Assembly: GCF_036226365.1 (NCBI RefSeq)
Contig: NZ_CP108462.1
Location: forward strand, 2,956,501-3,020,500
Source: Streptomyces sp. NBC_01262
GTDB taxonomy: Bacteria; Actinomycetota; Actinomycetes; Streptomycetales; Streptomycetaceae
Direction of reading: 5' to 3'
Length of the DNA: 64,000 nucleotides
Shown here: positions 1 through 9,998 of the stretch, in pieces
Numbering within the stretch: position 1 is the first letter of the stretch
Layout of the letters: every line of letters starts with the position of its first letter
Made by a program: the position numbers and the translations under genes
The notes under the pieces: generated by a model
Database searches by the model: none
Told to the model about the DNA's origin: nothing
Seen by the model: only the letters and a program-made list of their open reading frames with translations

Positions 1-1
1 C

Positions 2-124
2 GCCACGGCCGAACGCACCGGCATCAACCGCTTCGCCCTGCTGGTGGAGGGATCCGGCGACCTGGCGACCACCGAGCAGAACGTGGCCCGGCTCGGCGCC
101 GAAGTGCTCCCGCTACTGGCCTGA
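2..124 (+). CDS. C-terminal fragment, probable LLM-class flavin-dependent oxidoreductase
   Basis: Only the last 40 codons lie in the window. The frame from base 2 stays open to a TGA at 122-124. The tail contains TGINRFALLVEG followed by NVARLGAEVLP, which resembles the C-terminal end of luciferase-like monooxygenases that use reduced FMN or F420. The substrate cannot be told. The gene converges on the next one, with 48 bases between the two stop codons. The family call rests on a short stretch and could be wrong. Confidence 0.5.
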   Translation, partial: ATAERTGINRFALLVEGSGDLATTEQNVARLGAEVLPLLA

Positions 125-172
125 CGGTCCGCCGGCCAACGGCGGGAGCACCCCTCACGATTCGGTTCCGCT

Positions 173-565
173 CTAGCAGTCCCTGAACTCCGGCGACTGG
201 TTGAGCAGTTGCGACCGTACGGAGGTGAACTTGGCGTAATTTCCGTCCACCGCCGGGTCCAGCGGGAAGACCGCAACCCGGTGGCAGTTCTGGAACGCCA
301 GCCTCACTCCGAAGTGCCGTTGCAGCGCCCCTCGTATAGCGTCACTCGCCAGCGCGCGAAGCAGCTGCCCGCGCGCCTGCTCGTCCGGCGGCGGCGTCTG
401 GTTGTCGGCGAACGCACCGCCGTCCACCTTCAGCTGTGCCACCAGTGAGCTGATCATCTCCCACGCGTAGGGCAGGGAGTTCCGGACGCAGTCGACGAAT
501 TCCTGCTCATCGACCTCGCCTCGCTCGGCCTGTTCGAGGAGGGCCGGTGAGACGTCGAGCGACAT
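173..565 (-). CDS. Conserved hypothetical protein, 130 aa
   Basis: I do not recognise a named domain. The start is an ATG preceded by GAGAGGAG seven bases upstream. The protein is soluble, with an acidic N-terminal half ([18 protein letters not shown], residues 6-23), a likely helical core, and a C-terminal part with two cysteines (QNCHRV near residue 94 and the final Cys). No signal peptide or membrane segment is visible. It is divergently placed next to nucS, with 238 bases between the two start codons, where promoters for both genes should lie. Codon use looks like the surrounding core genome. Confidence 0.7.
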   Translation of the reverse strand: MSLDVSPALLEQAERGEVDEQEFVDCVRNSLPYAWEMISSLVAQLKVDGGAFADNQTPPPDEQARGQLLRALASDAIRGALQRHFGVRLAFQNCHRVAVFPLDPAVDGNYAKFTSVRSQLLNQSPEFRDC

Positions 566-803
566 GAGTACTCCTCTCGTGACCCCCCGTTGTCCGAGGA
601 GTCAGACGGACTACGGAGAAAGCCGCCCTGTGTTCTCCCGCACGACGGCTTCCACTCACAACCGTAGGCGGAGAGGGTCCGACCGCACCAGGAGGAGCAA
701 CGCACAACCGGCCAATTTCCAACAAGCTGTCCGACACCCATACCTCTGCGGAATCGGGACGCGAATCGCGTGCCAAGGGTCCATTCGAGTAGCGTTGCCG
801 ACC

Positions 804-1469
804 ATGCGCCTCGTCATTGCCCGCTGCTCCGTCGACTACGCGGGCCGGCTCTCCGCCCATCTGCCGTCAGCCACCCGGCTCCTGCTGGTCAAGGCCGACG
901 GCTCGGTCTCCATCCACGCGGACGACCGGGCCTACAAGCCGCTCAACTGGATGTCCCCGCCCTGCTCCCTCAAGGAGAGCGAGGAGGGTCGCGTGTGGAC
1001 GGTCACCAACAAGGCCGGCGAGCAGCTCATCATCTCCATCGAGGAGCTGCTCCACGACTCCTCGCACGAGCTCGGCGTGGACCCCGGCCTGATCAAGGAC
1101 GGCGTCGAAGCGCACCTCCAGGAGCTCCTGGCCGACCGCATGGAGGTCCTCGGCGAGGGCTGGACCCTCATCCGGCGCGAGTACCCGACCGCCATCGGCC
1201 CCGTCGACATCCTCTGCCGCGACGGGGAGGGCGCCACTGTCGCCATCGAGATCAAACGGCGCGGCGAGATCGACGGCGTCGAGCAGCTCACCCGCTACCT
1301 GGAGCTCCTCAACCGCGATCCCCTGCTCGCCCCCGTCAAGGGCGTCTTCGCCGCCCAGGAGATCAAACCCCAGGCCCGCGTCCTCGCCACGGACCGCGGC
1401 ATCGGCTGCGTCGTCCTCGACTACGACGGCATGCGCGGCATCCAGGACGACAAGCTCCGCCTTTTCTGA
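804..1469 (+). CDS. nucS: Mismatch endonuclease NucS/EndoMS
   Basis: NucS cuts both strands at mismatched bases and provides non-canonical mismatch repair in actinobacteria and archaea, which lack MutS/MutL. The ATG at 804 gives 221 aa, the family length; the frame is open further upstream but that stretch is arginine-rich and not protein-like. Residues 1-110 form the N-terminal DNA-binding domain. Residues 120-221 form the RecB-like nuclease domain with the signature GPVD (D135) and EIK (E149, K151). The C-terminus ends in LRLF, in keeping with the beta-clamp-binding tail reported for NucS. The gene converges on the STAND NTPase gene. Confidence 0.93.
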   Translation: MRLVIARCSVDYAGRLSAHLPSATRLLLVKADGSVSIHADDRAYKPLNWMSPPCSLKESEEGRVWTVTNKAGEQLIISIEELLHDSSHELGVDPGLIKDGVEAHLQELLADRMEVLGEGWTLIRREYPTAIGPVDILCRDGEGATVAIEIKRRGEIDGVEQLTRYLELLNRDPLLAPVKGVFAAQEIKPQARVLATDRGIGCVVLDYDGMRGIQDDKLRLF

Positions 1470-1512
1470 CGGGCCCCCGGCCTCCGGGTTGTGGGCAGGC
1501 GTTCCGCACGGC

Positions 1513-1535
1513 TGGGGGTCCCCCCTCTGGGGGAG
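1513..1535. terminator. Hairpin between convergent genes
   Basis: A GGGGGTCCCCCC-type inverted repeat followed by TGGGGGAGGG lies in the 101-base gap between the stop codons of nucS and the STAND NTPase. Similar G5/C5 palindromes recur between Streptomyces genes. It most likely acts as a two-way terminator; there is no T-tract. Confidence 0.5.
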
Positions 1536-1570
1536 GGTGGGCACAACCCGGTGCACCCGGCAACGGCGGG

Positions 1571-4063
1571 TCAGAGGATCGTGCCGGATTCCGACGTGGA
1601 CTCGCTGGGCGCGGCTGGATCGCTGGACATGGACCCACTCGCGCTGTCGGAGGTGGACGGCGTCCCGGTGCTCGATGACGGGGACGCCGATTCCGAGGGC
1701 GATGTGGAATCGCTGACCGACGGAGACGCGGACGACGACGCACTCTTCGACGGGCTCGAAGAGTGCGACCTGGACGGCCGAGGCGTCGTGGGCCCCGCAC
1801 TCGTACTGCTCGCGCTCGTCGCCGGGTCCGTGGTCGTCTCGCCCGCGCCCGGGACGGCCGGGGGCGTCGTCACGCCAGGCGTCGTGCCGCTGTCGGAGGG
1901 GCTGGGGCGCTGGGTGGAACCGGCGGTTTCGGAGGCGGCGGGGAGGTTGTTGTCGGCCTCGTTCTGCTGGGCGGATTCGACGGGCTTGATGTTCATGGGG
2001 GTGTTGGTGTCGCCGTCGTTGGCGGTGGTGCCGAGCGTGACGATGGTCCCGAGGACGGCCGCCAGAAGGGCGCCCGCGCCGGCCGCGATGAGGTTGCGGC
2101 GCGAGGCGGTGAGGGCGAGGCGGCGGGGGCCGGCGAGAACGGAGCCGGGGCCCGAGAGGGTGAGGCGCTTGCTGATGACGGTGGCGGGGCCGTCCCCGTA
2201 GCGCTCACCGGGGAGCCGGGAGGCATCCGAGCCGGCGCCGGGGGTCTCGACACCGGCGGGGGTCGTGAGGGGCGCAGGGCCGCCGGAGCGGTCGACGACG
2301 AGGGCGAGGGTTCTGCGCCCGACCGTCGTGCCCTGGCGGTCCGCCAGGGCACCGCGCAGGGCTATCGAGGCCTCAAGCTCCGTACGGGCCCGGTCGAGGC
2401 TGCCCGTGCAGAGCGCGAGGACGCCCAACTCGTGGTGGAAGTAGGCCTCTTCGGCGACCTCGCCGGCCAGCCGGGCGGCCTCCTGGCCGATCCGCAGCGT
2501 CCGCTCCCACGCGCTCCAGTGCAGCGCGGCCGCGAAGACCGGGGAGGCGGTCCGGGCCAGGAGCACGGCCGCGCTCGCGTGGCCGCCGTCCCGGCAGGCG
2601 GACAGCGCCGCGAGGATGGCCTCGGCCTCGGCGGCGACGCGGTCCGGGGTGACGGAGGGGTGCCCGGCCCACCAGGCGTAGTGCTGGGCTGCGGTGTGGG
2701 CCTTGGCGTCGGCCGACTCCTCGTACGCGACGAGCTGCTGGCGTACGCCCGCCGCGAGGCGGTAGTGCGCGGCAACGGGCACCGCCAGCCCGGCGTTGAC
2801 CAGCGCGCCGAGTGCGGCGTCGCCGTGGGTGTCGCCGACGAGGGCGGGAAGGTGCGCCTGGTGCGGGATCTCCCCGTCCAGCGCGACCGCGAACCGCAGG
2901 GCCTCGCGGGCGGACTCCCCCATCGACGAGGCGAGCAGCACGGCCGGGGCGGCGCTCTCGGCCAGCGGCGGGAGGGGAATGTGCCCGGCGGGAACGGCCG
3001 CCACCTCGTCGTCCGGGGCTTCGGCCGCACTGTCGCCGGCGTCGTCGAGTATCGACTCCGGCCGGTCCCAGACCGGCTCGTCGCCCTGGAGAGCCTCGAT
3101 GCCCTGGGTGTCACGCCGTCGCAGCAGCGCGCCGGCCTGGACGAAGCGCAGCGGCAGCCCCTCGGACTCGAACCACAGGTCGGCGGCCCAGGCCGCCTCC
3201 TCGTCCTCCAGGGGCCGTTCGACGGCCCGCTCAAGGAGCTCCAGGCAGGCGATCCGGGTGAGCCCGGGCAGGAAGATCTCCTCGACCGGCGAATCCGTGG
3301 CGGGGGCCGCGACATCGGGCGTCGCCGACATCAGGAAGGCGCACTCGGGCGCCGCCGCGAGCAGGTCCTCCAGCCCCGCGCCGCCGAACTCCAGGTCGTC
3401 CACGACCACCACGGCGCCCACATCGCGCAGCAGGTCGAGCAGATGCGGCCGGTCGGGCCGGTACCCCGGTTCCGGCTCGGCGGTCTCGTAGACGGCCGTG
3501 TAGAGCTCCTGGAGCAGGTCGCTGGGCGTGCGGCGGTAGCCGGACAGCCGGATGACGCCGTCCGGCGCAAGGCCGACGCACGCCTCGGCGACGGCGTCGA
3601 GCAGCACGCTGCGGCCTGCCCCGCTCGGCCCGGTGACCCGTACCGAGCGGCCCCGGGAGAGCAGCCGGGCCAGCCGTTCGCGCTCCTCCTCGCGCTCCAG
3701 GAGCGGGAGTTCCGGGCCTCGTGGCCCGGCCGGGGCGGGCGGCCGGGCGGCCTCGCGGACGGTGGCGCGGTCCTGCGGGGAACGCCGGACCGGTGCGGGG
3801 CGGCTCTCGGGCGGGCAGGTGGTGATCTCGCTGCCGTCCACCGGGTTGAGGGTGACCAGGTAATCGCCCGCGACGAGCTGTATGACGCGGACCGCCTTCG
3901 CGGTGCCGGTGCCGGTGCTGGTGCCGGTGCCCTCGGGCACCAGCGGCTGGCGCTGCACGCGCGGCAGCGGCATCGTGCCGCCATCGTTGTCGAGCAGCGG
4001 CACGCTGTCGGCGGGCTCGTCGGGCAGCCCGGGTACGCCGTTACGCGGATCGTTGAGGTCCAT
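1571..4063 (-). CDS. STAND-like P-loop NTPase with C-terminal membrane anchor and Ser/Thr-rich tail
   Basis: The protein has 830 aa from the ATG at 4063, which has GGAG five bases upstream. Residues 1-120 are Pro-rich and disordered. A P-loop NTPase domain follows: Walker A GPSGAGRS at 145-152, where the usual Lys is Arg, and Walker B VVVVDD at 217-222. Residues 230-640 look like the helical and TPR-like region of AfsR-type STAND proteins, without the DNA-binding domain. One hydrophobic segment lies around residues 655-685. A tail of about 140 residues is almost entirely Ser, Thr, Pro and Ala and is probably extracytoplasmic. Its role is unknown; the STAS gene next to it may be a partner. The Arg in Walker A may weaken hydrolysis. 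Confidence 0.75.
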   Translation of the reverse strand: MDLNDPRNGVPGLPDEPADSVPLLDNDGGTMPLPRVQRQPLVPEGTGTSTGTGTAKAVRVIQLVAGDYLVTLNPVDGSEITTCPPESRPAPVRRSPQDRATVREAARPPAPAGPRGPELPLLEREEERERLARLLSRGRSVRVTGPSGAGRSVLLDAVAEACVGLAPDGVIRLSGYRRTPSDLLQELYTAVYETAEPEPGYRPDRPHLLDLLRDVGAVVVVDDLEFGGAGLEDLLAAAPECAFLMSATPDVAAPATDSPVEEIFLPGLTRIACLELLERAVERPLEDEEAAWAADLWFESEGLPLRFVQAGALLRRRDTQGIEALQGDEPVWDRPESILDDAGDSAAEAPDDEVAAVPAGHIPLPPLAESAAPAVLLASSMGESAREALRFAVALDGEIPHQAHLPALVGDTHGDAALGALVNAGLAVPVAAHYRLAAGVRQQLVAYEESADAKAHTAAQHYAWWAGHPSVTPDRVAAEAEAILAALSACRDGGHASAAVLLARTASPVFAAALHWSAWERTLRIGQEAARLAGEVAEEAYFHHELGVLALCTGSLDRARTELEASIALRGALADRQGTTVGRRTLALVVDRSGGPAPLTTPAGVETPGAGSDASRLPGERYGDGPATVISKRLTLSGPGSVLAGPRRLALTASRRNLIAAGAGALLAAVLGTIVTLGTTANDGDTNTPMNIKPVESAQQNEADNNLPAASETAGSTQRPSPSDSGTTPGVTTPPAVPGAGETTTDPATSASSTSAGPTTPRPSRSHSSSPSKSASSSASPSVSDSTSPSESASPSSSTGTPSTSDSASGSMSSDPAAPSESTSESGTIL

Positions 4064-4260
4064 AGCTTCTCCGCCCCCCACCTATGCGTCGCAGCGGGGC
4101 CTTGTCGAGGGCCACCACGCGTCCGCCGTTGGACCGGGCCCGGTTCCCCTCCTCGGCGTACAGGGTGGCACACCGGAAACCGAACCCTAAACCTTCCCAC
4201 AGTATGAGCGAACGCCAGGGGCGCCACGCCGCCCATGCGTCCGTTTTTGGCCTGCCTTGC

Positions 4261-4581
4261 TCAGCCTTGTGCGGATCCCACCACGATGCCCCCCTCGATG
4301 AACAGGATGCGGTGCAGCCTGGTGGCGACCAGCAGCCGCTGCATCTGCGGCGGTACGCCGCGCAGCACCAGCCGCCGGTCGGCCCGGCCGGCCCTTCGGT
4401 GCGCCCCCATGATGACGCCGAGTCCCGTGGCGTCCCACGAGTCCAGCTCGGTCAGGTCGAGCACGAGGTCGCCGCGACCGGAGTCGACGGCGGCGTGCAG
4501 GACCGTACGGGCGTCCGCCGCGCTGCGGACGTCGAGGCGGCCCCCGACGACCAGCTCGGCGTGGTCGCCCTTGATGTGCAT
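4261..4581 (-). CDS. STAS-domain anti-sigma factor antagonist-like protein
   Basis: A single STAS domain of 106 aa. SpoIIAA-type proteins bind anti-sigma or switch kinases and are controlled by phosphorylation of a Ser in the DSSGLG loop. Here the loop reads WDATGLGV (D49-A50-T51-G52), so the acceptor position is Thr and the residue before it is Ala. The ATG has GGAG five bases upstream. It lies 197 bases upstream of the STAND NTPase gene on the same strand. No anti-sigma kinase gene is present in the window, so its partner is not identified. Confidence 0.85.
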   Translation of the reverse strand: MHIKGDHAELVVGGRLDVRSAADARTVLHAAVDSGRGDLVLDLTELDSWDATGLGVIMGAHRRAGRADRRLVLRGVPPQMQRLLVATRLHRILFIEGGIVVGSAQG

Positions 4582-4717
4582 ATCCGCTCCGCTCTCCTGT
4601 CCGGTGGAAGTGTGCCGTAGTCGTGCCGTAGTCCTACGTAACTGACGGTCCGTCGTAGGGAGAGGTTGCCGTCTGTGAGCGAACCGATACCCAATTCACT
4701 CCTCCGAGTGAATGCCG

Positions 4718-5566
4718 TTAGTACGTGTAGAAGCCCTCGCCGGTCTTGCGGCCAAGTACCCCCGCGTCGACCATGCGCCGCATGATCTCCGGCGGCGCGA
4801 ACTTCTCGTCCTGCGTCTCGGCGTAGATGTTGCCGGTGGCGTGCACCAGGATGTCGACGCCGGTCAGGTCGGTGGTGGCCAGCGGCCCCATGGCGTGGCC
4901 GAAGCCCAACCTGCAGGCGATGTCGATGTCCTCGGCGGAGGCGACCCCGGACTCGTACAGCTTCGCCGCCTCGACGACCAGCGCCGAGATCAGCCGGGTG
5001 GTGACAAAGCCCGCCACGTCCCGGTTGACGGTGATCGTCGTCTTGCCGATCTCCTCGGCGAAGGCCTTGGCGCGGGCCAGCGTCTCGTCGCTGGTCTTGT
5101 AGCCGCGCACGAGCTCGCACAGCTGCATCATCGGGACGGGCGAGAAGAAGTGCGTGCCGACCACCCGCTCCGGACGCTCCGTCACGGCCGCGATCTTGGT
5201 GATCGGGATGGCGGAGGTATTGGAGGCCAGCACCGCGTCCTGCTTGGCGATCTTGTCCAGCGCCCGGAAGATCTCCTGCTTGACCTCGATCTTCTCGAAC
5301 ACCGCCTCGACGACGATGTCCGCCTCCCCCACCGCGTCCAGGTCCGTGGTCGTCGCGATCCTGGCGAGCGCGGCTTCGGCCTCGGCCGCCGTCAGCCTCC
5401 CCTTCGCGACGAACTTCTCGTAGGACGCCGAGATCCCGCCCAGACCGCGCGCCAGCGCCTCTTCCGTGACGTCGCGCAGGACCACGTCATAGCCCGCCTG
5501 GGCCGATACCTGCGCGATGCCGGAGCCCATCAGACCGGCTCCGATGACGGCGAGCTTCTTCGCCAC
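4718..5566 (-). CDS. hbd: 3-hydroxybutyryl-CoA dehydrogenase
   Basis: Oxidises or reduces (S)-3-hydroxybutyryl-CoA with NAD(P) in short-chain fatty acid and polyketide-precursor metabolism. The GTG at 5566 gives 282 aa, the family length, with GAGGG ten bases upstream; a GTG three codons earlier lies too close to that site. The Rossmann motif GAGLMG is at 9-14. The catalytic region NTSAI is at 116-120, the catalytic His is at 139 in GTHFFSPVP, and the C-terminal half (about 185-282) is the helical dimerisation domain ending in GRKTGEGFYTY. It is monocistronic by appearance, with the MITE-like element upstream. Confidence 0.92.
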   Translation of the reverse strand: MAKKLAVIGAGLMGSGIAQVSAQAGYDVVLRDVTEEALARGLGGISASYEKFVAKGRLTAAEAEAALARIATTTDLDAVGEADIVVEAVFEKIEVKQEIFRALDKIAKQDAVLASNTSAIPITKIAAVTERPERVVGTHFFSPVPMMQLCELVRGYKTSDETLARAKAFAEEIGKTTITVNRDVAGFVTTRLISALVVEAAKLYESGVASAEDIDIACRLGFGHAMGPLATTDLTGVDILVHATGNIYAETQDEKFAPPEIMRRMVDAGVLGRKTGEGFYTY

Positions 5567-5700
5567 GGCCCACACCCTCTTCTCAACGCTGAGACCCTTG
5601 TTGCGGGGACCTTAACGTTGGTTCACAGTCGAGCGCAGCACTAAGAGAGCCGGGTCACGGTGTGTCCTTCGTCGCACAGTTGGGGATCGCCGCCCCGCGA

Positions 5701-5925
5701 CTAGGCCCTGTCCGGGCGATCATGGCCGGGCCCGCGACGCCACAGTGACATCAGCCGCTGGCGCGGCGGGCGGCACCTCGCGGCGTTGCCGGAAAGCCCA
5801 CAGACAAACCAGTCTGCGGGCACTCTCCCCCAGCCCTGGGGGCTGGGAGGTGCCCCCAGCGCCTTGCGATGCACCGCACCAGGCGCCGCGGCCTACCCGA
5901 CCCTGATCGCCCGGACAGGGCCTAG
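5701..5925. mobile_element. MITE-like element, 225 bp with perfect 22-bp terminal inverted repeats
   Basis: Bases 5701-5722 are the exact reverse complement of 5904-5925. The repeats begin CTAGGCCCTGTCCGGGCG and the outermost CTAG may be the target duplication. The interior holds no ORF that looks like a protein but contains a strong hairpin at about 5826-5845 (CCCCCAGCCC / GGGGGCTGGG). This structure fits a non-autonomous derivative of an IS5-type insertion sequence. It fills most of the 369-base gap between the divergent hbd and adenosyltransferase starts, and its right end is 11 bases before the adenosyltransferase ATG. Confidence 0.75.
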
Positions 5926-5935
5926 GCTCATGGTC

Positions 5936-6508
5936 ATGGTCAACCTGACGCGCATCTACACCCGTGCCGGCGACGACGGCACCACCGCCCTCGGTGACAT
6001 GAGCCGCACCGCCAAGACCGACTCGCGGATCGCCGCCTACGCCGACGCCAACGAGGCCAACGCCGCCATCGGCGTGGCCATCGCGCTGGGCGGCGTGGCG
6101 CCCGAGGTCGGCGCCGTGCTCACCCGCGTACAGAACGACCTCTTCGACGTCGGCGCCGACCTCGCCACCCCGGTCGTGCCCGACCCGAAATACCCGCCGC
6201 TGCGGGTCGAGCAGGGGTACGTCGACAAGCTCGAAGCCGACTGCGACCGCTTCCTGGAGGAGCTGGAGAAGCTCCGCAGTTTCATCCTCCCGGGTGGCAC
6301 CCCGGGCGCGGCCCTGCTGCATTCCGCGTGCACGGTGGTGCGCCGGGCGGAGCGGTCCACATGGGCGGCGCTGGAGGAGCACGGCGAGACGATGAACGCG
6401 CTGACGGCGACCTATCTGAACCGGCTGTCCGACCTGCTGTTCATCCTGGCGCGGATCGCGAACAAGGAGGTCGGCGACGTGCTGTGGGTGCCCGGCGAGA
6501 ACCGCTGA
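5936..6508 (+). CDS. pduO: Cob(I)yrinic acid a,c-diamide adenosyltransferase, PduO type
   Basis: Transfers the 5'-deoxyadenosyl group of ATP to cob(I)alamin to make coenzyme B12. It has 190 aa from the ATG at 5936; an in-frame ATG two codons earlier (5930) is possible. The N-terminal ATP-binding motif YTRAGDDGTTALGD is at residues 8-21, a typical helix EANAAIG is near 38, and NRLSDLLFILAR near 160 is the conserved C-terminal helix. There is no clear Shine-Dalgarno site: the start follows the MITE-like repeat directly, with TAGGCT just upstream, so a leaderless transcript starting in or at the element is possible. Confidence 0.92.
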   Translation: MVNLTRIYTRAGDDGTTALGDMSRTAKTDSRIAAYADANEANAAIGVAIALGGVAPEVGAVLTRVQNDLFDVGADLATPVVPDPKYPPLRVEQGYVDKLEADCDRFLEELEKLRSFILPGGTPGAALLHSACTVVRRAERSTWAALEEHGETMNALTATYLNRLSDLLFILARIANKEVGDVLWVPGENR

Positions 6509-6554
6509 GCGAGCGGCCGAGCGAGCGGCTGAGCGAGCGGCTGAGCAAGCGGTA
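6507..6554. repeat. Four tandem 12-bp repeats at the end of the adenosyltransferase gene
   Basis: The unit GAGCGAGCGGCT is repeated four times (6507-6518, 6519-6530, 6531-6542, 6543-6554) with one or two changes in the first and last copies. The array begins inside the stop codon of the adenosyltransferase gene and fills the 53-base gap to the convergent DUF2550 gene. Confidence 0.85.
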
Positions 6555-6561
6555 CGCGCGA

Positions 6562-7008
6562 TTACGCGACGTTGACGCGCTGGCCGGGGGGCGCCGCTTC
6601 GAGCCACGCCAGGAAGCCGGTCAGGGCGTCGTCGCTCATCGCCAGTTCGAGCCGCAGTCCGCGGTGCTCGCAGACCAGGACGACGGAGTCCGACAGCAGG
6701 GCCAGCTCTTCCTCGCCCTGGGGCTCGCGGCGGTGCAGGACCTCGATCGCGGAACGCTCCAGGACCCGGCGCGGCCGGGGGGCGTAGGAGAAGACCCGGA
6801 ACCACTCGATGCTGTCGCCGCTGTAGCGGGCGACGCCGTAGATCCAGCCCTTGCCGGACGGCAGCTCTTCCTTGGCGTCGGCCAGCCGGAGGCTGCAGTC
6901 GAAGGTGCCGCCGGAACGCTGGATCAGCCGCCGGCGCAGCCCGAAGACAAACAGTCCCAGCAACGCCGCAGCCACAATCGCTCCGCACACCTGAAAAGCG
7001 AGGATCAC
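6562..7008 (-). CDS. DUF2550 family membrane-anchored protein
   Basis: A protein of 148 aa from a GTG at 7008 with AGGAGG nine bases upstream. Residues 3-24 are one hydrophobic segment (ILAFQVCGAIVAAALLGLFV), followed by positive residues (RRR), so the rest is likely cytoplasmic. The soluble part contains GKGWIYGVARYSGDSIEWF around residues 53-71, typical of DUF2550 proteins found directly after the atp operon in actinobacteria. The function is unknown. It follows atpC on the same strand after a terminator hairpin and has its own ribosome site. Confidence 0.85.
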   Translation of the reverse strand: MILAFQVCGAIVAAALLGLFVFGLRRRLIQRSGGTFDCSLRLADAKEELPSGKGWIYGVARYSGDSIEWFRVFSYAPRPRRVLERSAIEVLHRREPQGEEELALLSDSVVLVCEHRGLRLELAMSDDALTGFLAWLEAAPPGQRVNVA

Positions 7009-7078
7009 GCTTACCGACCTCCTCGCTCAACGTTCTGCGTTACGGATGGAAACCTCCGGCTGTGCCGGATGTGCCGCA

Positions 7079-7110
7079 GCCGCGGGAGGCCTCTTCAGGC
7101 TTCCCGCGGC
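7079..7110 (-). terminator. Terminator of the atp operon
   Basis: An inverted repeat with 14-bp arms (GCCGCGGGAGGCCT and its near-exact complement, one G-U pair) and a 4-base loop lies 18 bases after the atpC stop codon. There is no long T-tract, as is common in Streptomyces. Confidence 0.75.
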
Positions 7111-7127
7111 TTCGGCCGGGTCTTGTG

Positions 7128-7502
7128 TCAGTGTGCGCCAGTGACGGCCAGGAGGCGTACCTCGGCCCGGCGCTCACTGGCGGCGTCGGCGTCGGATTTG
7201 GCGCGCTCCAGCGCCCGCTCCGCACGCGCGACATCGATCTCGTCGGCGAGCTCGGCGATCTCCGCCAGCACCGACAGCTTGTTGTCGGCGAAGGAGATGA
7301 AACCGCCGTGCACAGCGGCGACCACGGTGCCGCCTTCACTCGTACGGATGGTCACCGGGCCGGACTGCAGCACACCGAGCAGCGGCTGGTGGCCCGGCAT
7401 GACGCCGATGTCGCCCGACTCGGTGCGTGCGACGACCAGGGTGGCCTCGCCGGACCAGACACTGCGGTCCGCGGCGACCAGCTCGACGTGCAGCTCAGCC
7501 AA
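7128..7502 (-). CDS. atpC: F1Fo ATP synthase epsilon subunit
   Basis: Part of the central stalk of F1; couples rotation to catalysis and can inhibit ATP hydrolysis. The start is a TTG at 7502 with GAGGAG five bases upstream, giving 124 aa beginning with a LAELHVELV-type strand; extending the frame upstream adds only non-conserved residues. Residues 1-85 are the beta-sandwich domain, with the conserved GDIGVMPGHQPLL at 36-48; residues 88-120 are the C-terminal helical hairpin. It is the last gene of the operon and is followed by a hairpin. Confidence 0.95.
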   Translation of the reverse strand: MAELHVELVAADRSVWSGEATLVVARTESGDIGVMPGHQPLLGVLQSGPVTIRTSEGGTVVAAVHGGFISFADNKLSVLAEIAELADEIDVARAERALERAKSDADAASERRAEVRLLAVTGAH

Positions 7503-7633
7503 GATGGCTCCTCGGGTCGGCACCCACCGCGTATGGCGGGCGCTGAATCAATGATAGGGGTGGGCCGGAGTGGGAACGATCCCGGCCCCTTGGGTACGGG
7601 GGCGGGCCACAGCCCGCCCCCGTCCGCGCCGGC

Positions 7634-9996
<2,363 letters not shown>

Positions 9997-9998
9997 GC

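Noticed and set aside
1763..4207. Open frame of 814 codons on the plus strand
   Set aside because: Shadow of the STAND NTPase gene caused by high GC at third positions; Gly/Arg-rich, no motifs.
5720..7030. Open frame of 436 codons on the minus strand opposite the adenosyltransferase gene
   Set aside because: Starts in the DUF2550 5' region and runs antisense through the adenosyltransferase gene; low-complexity Arg/Ala composition.
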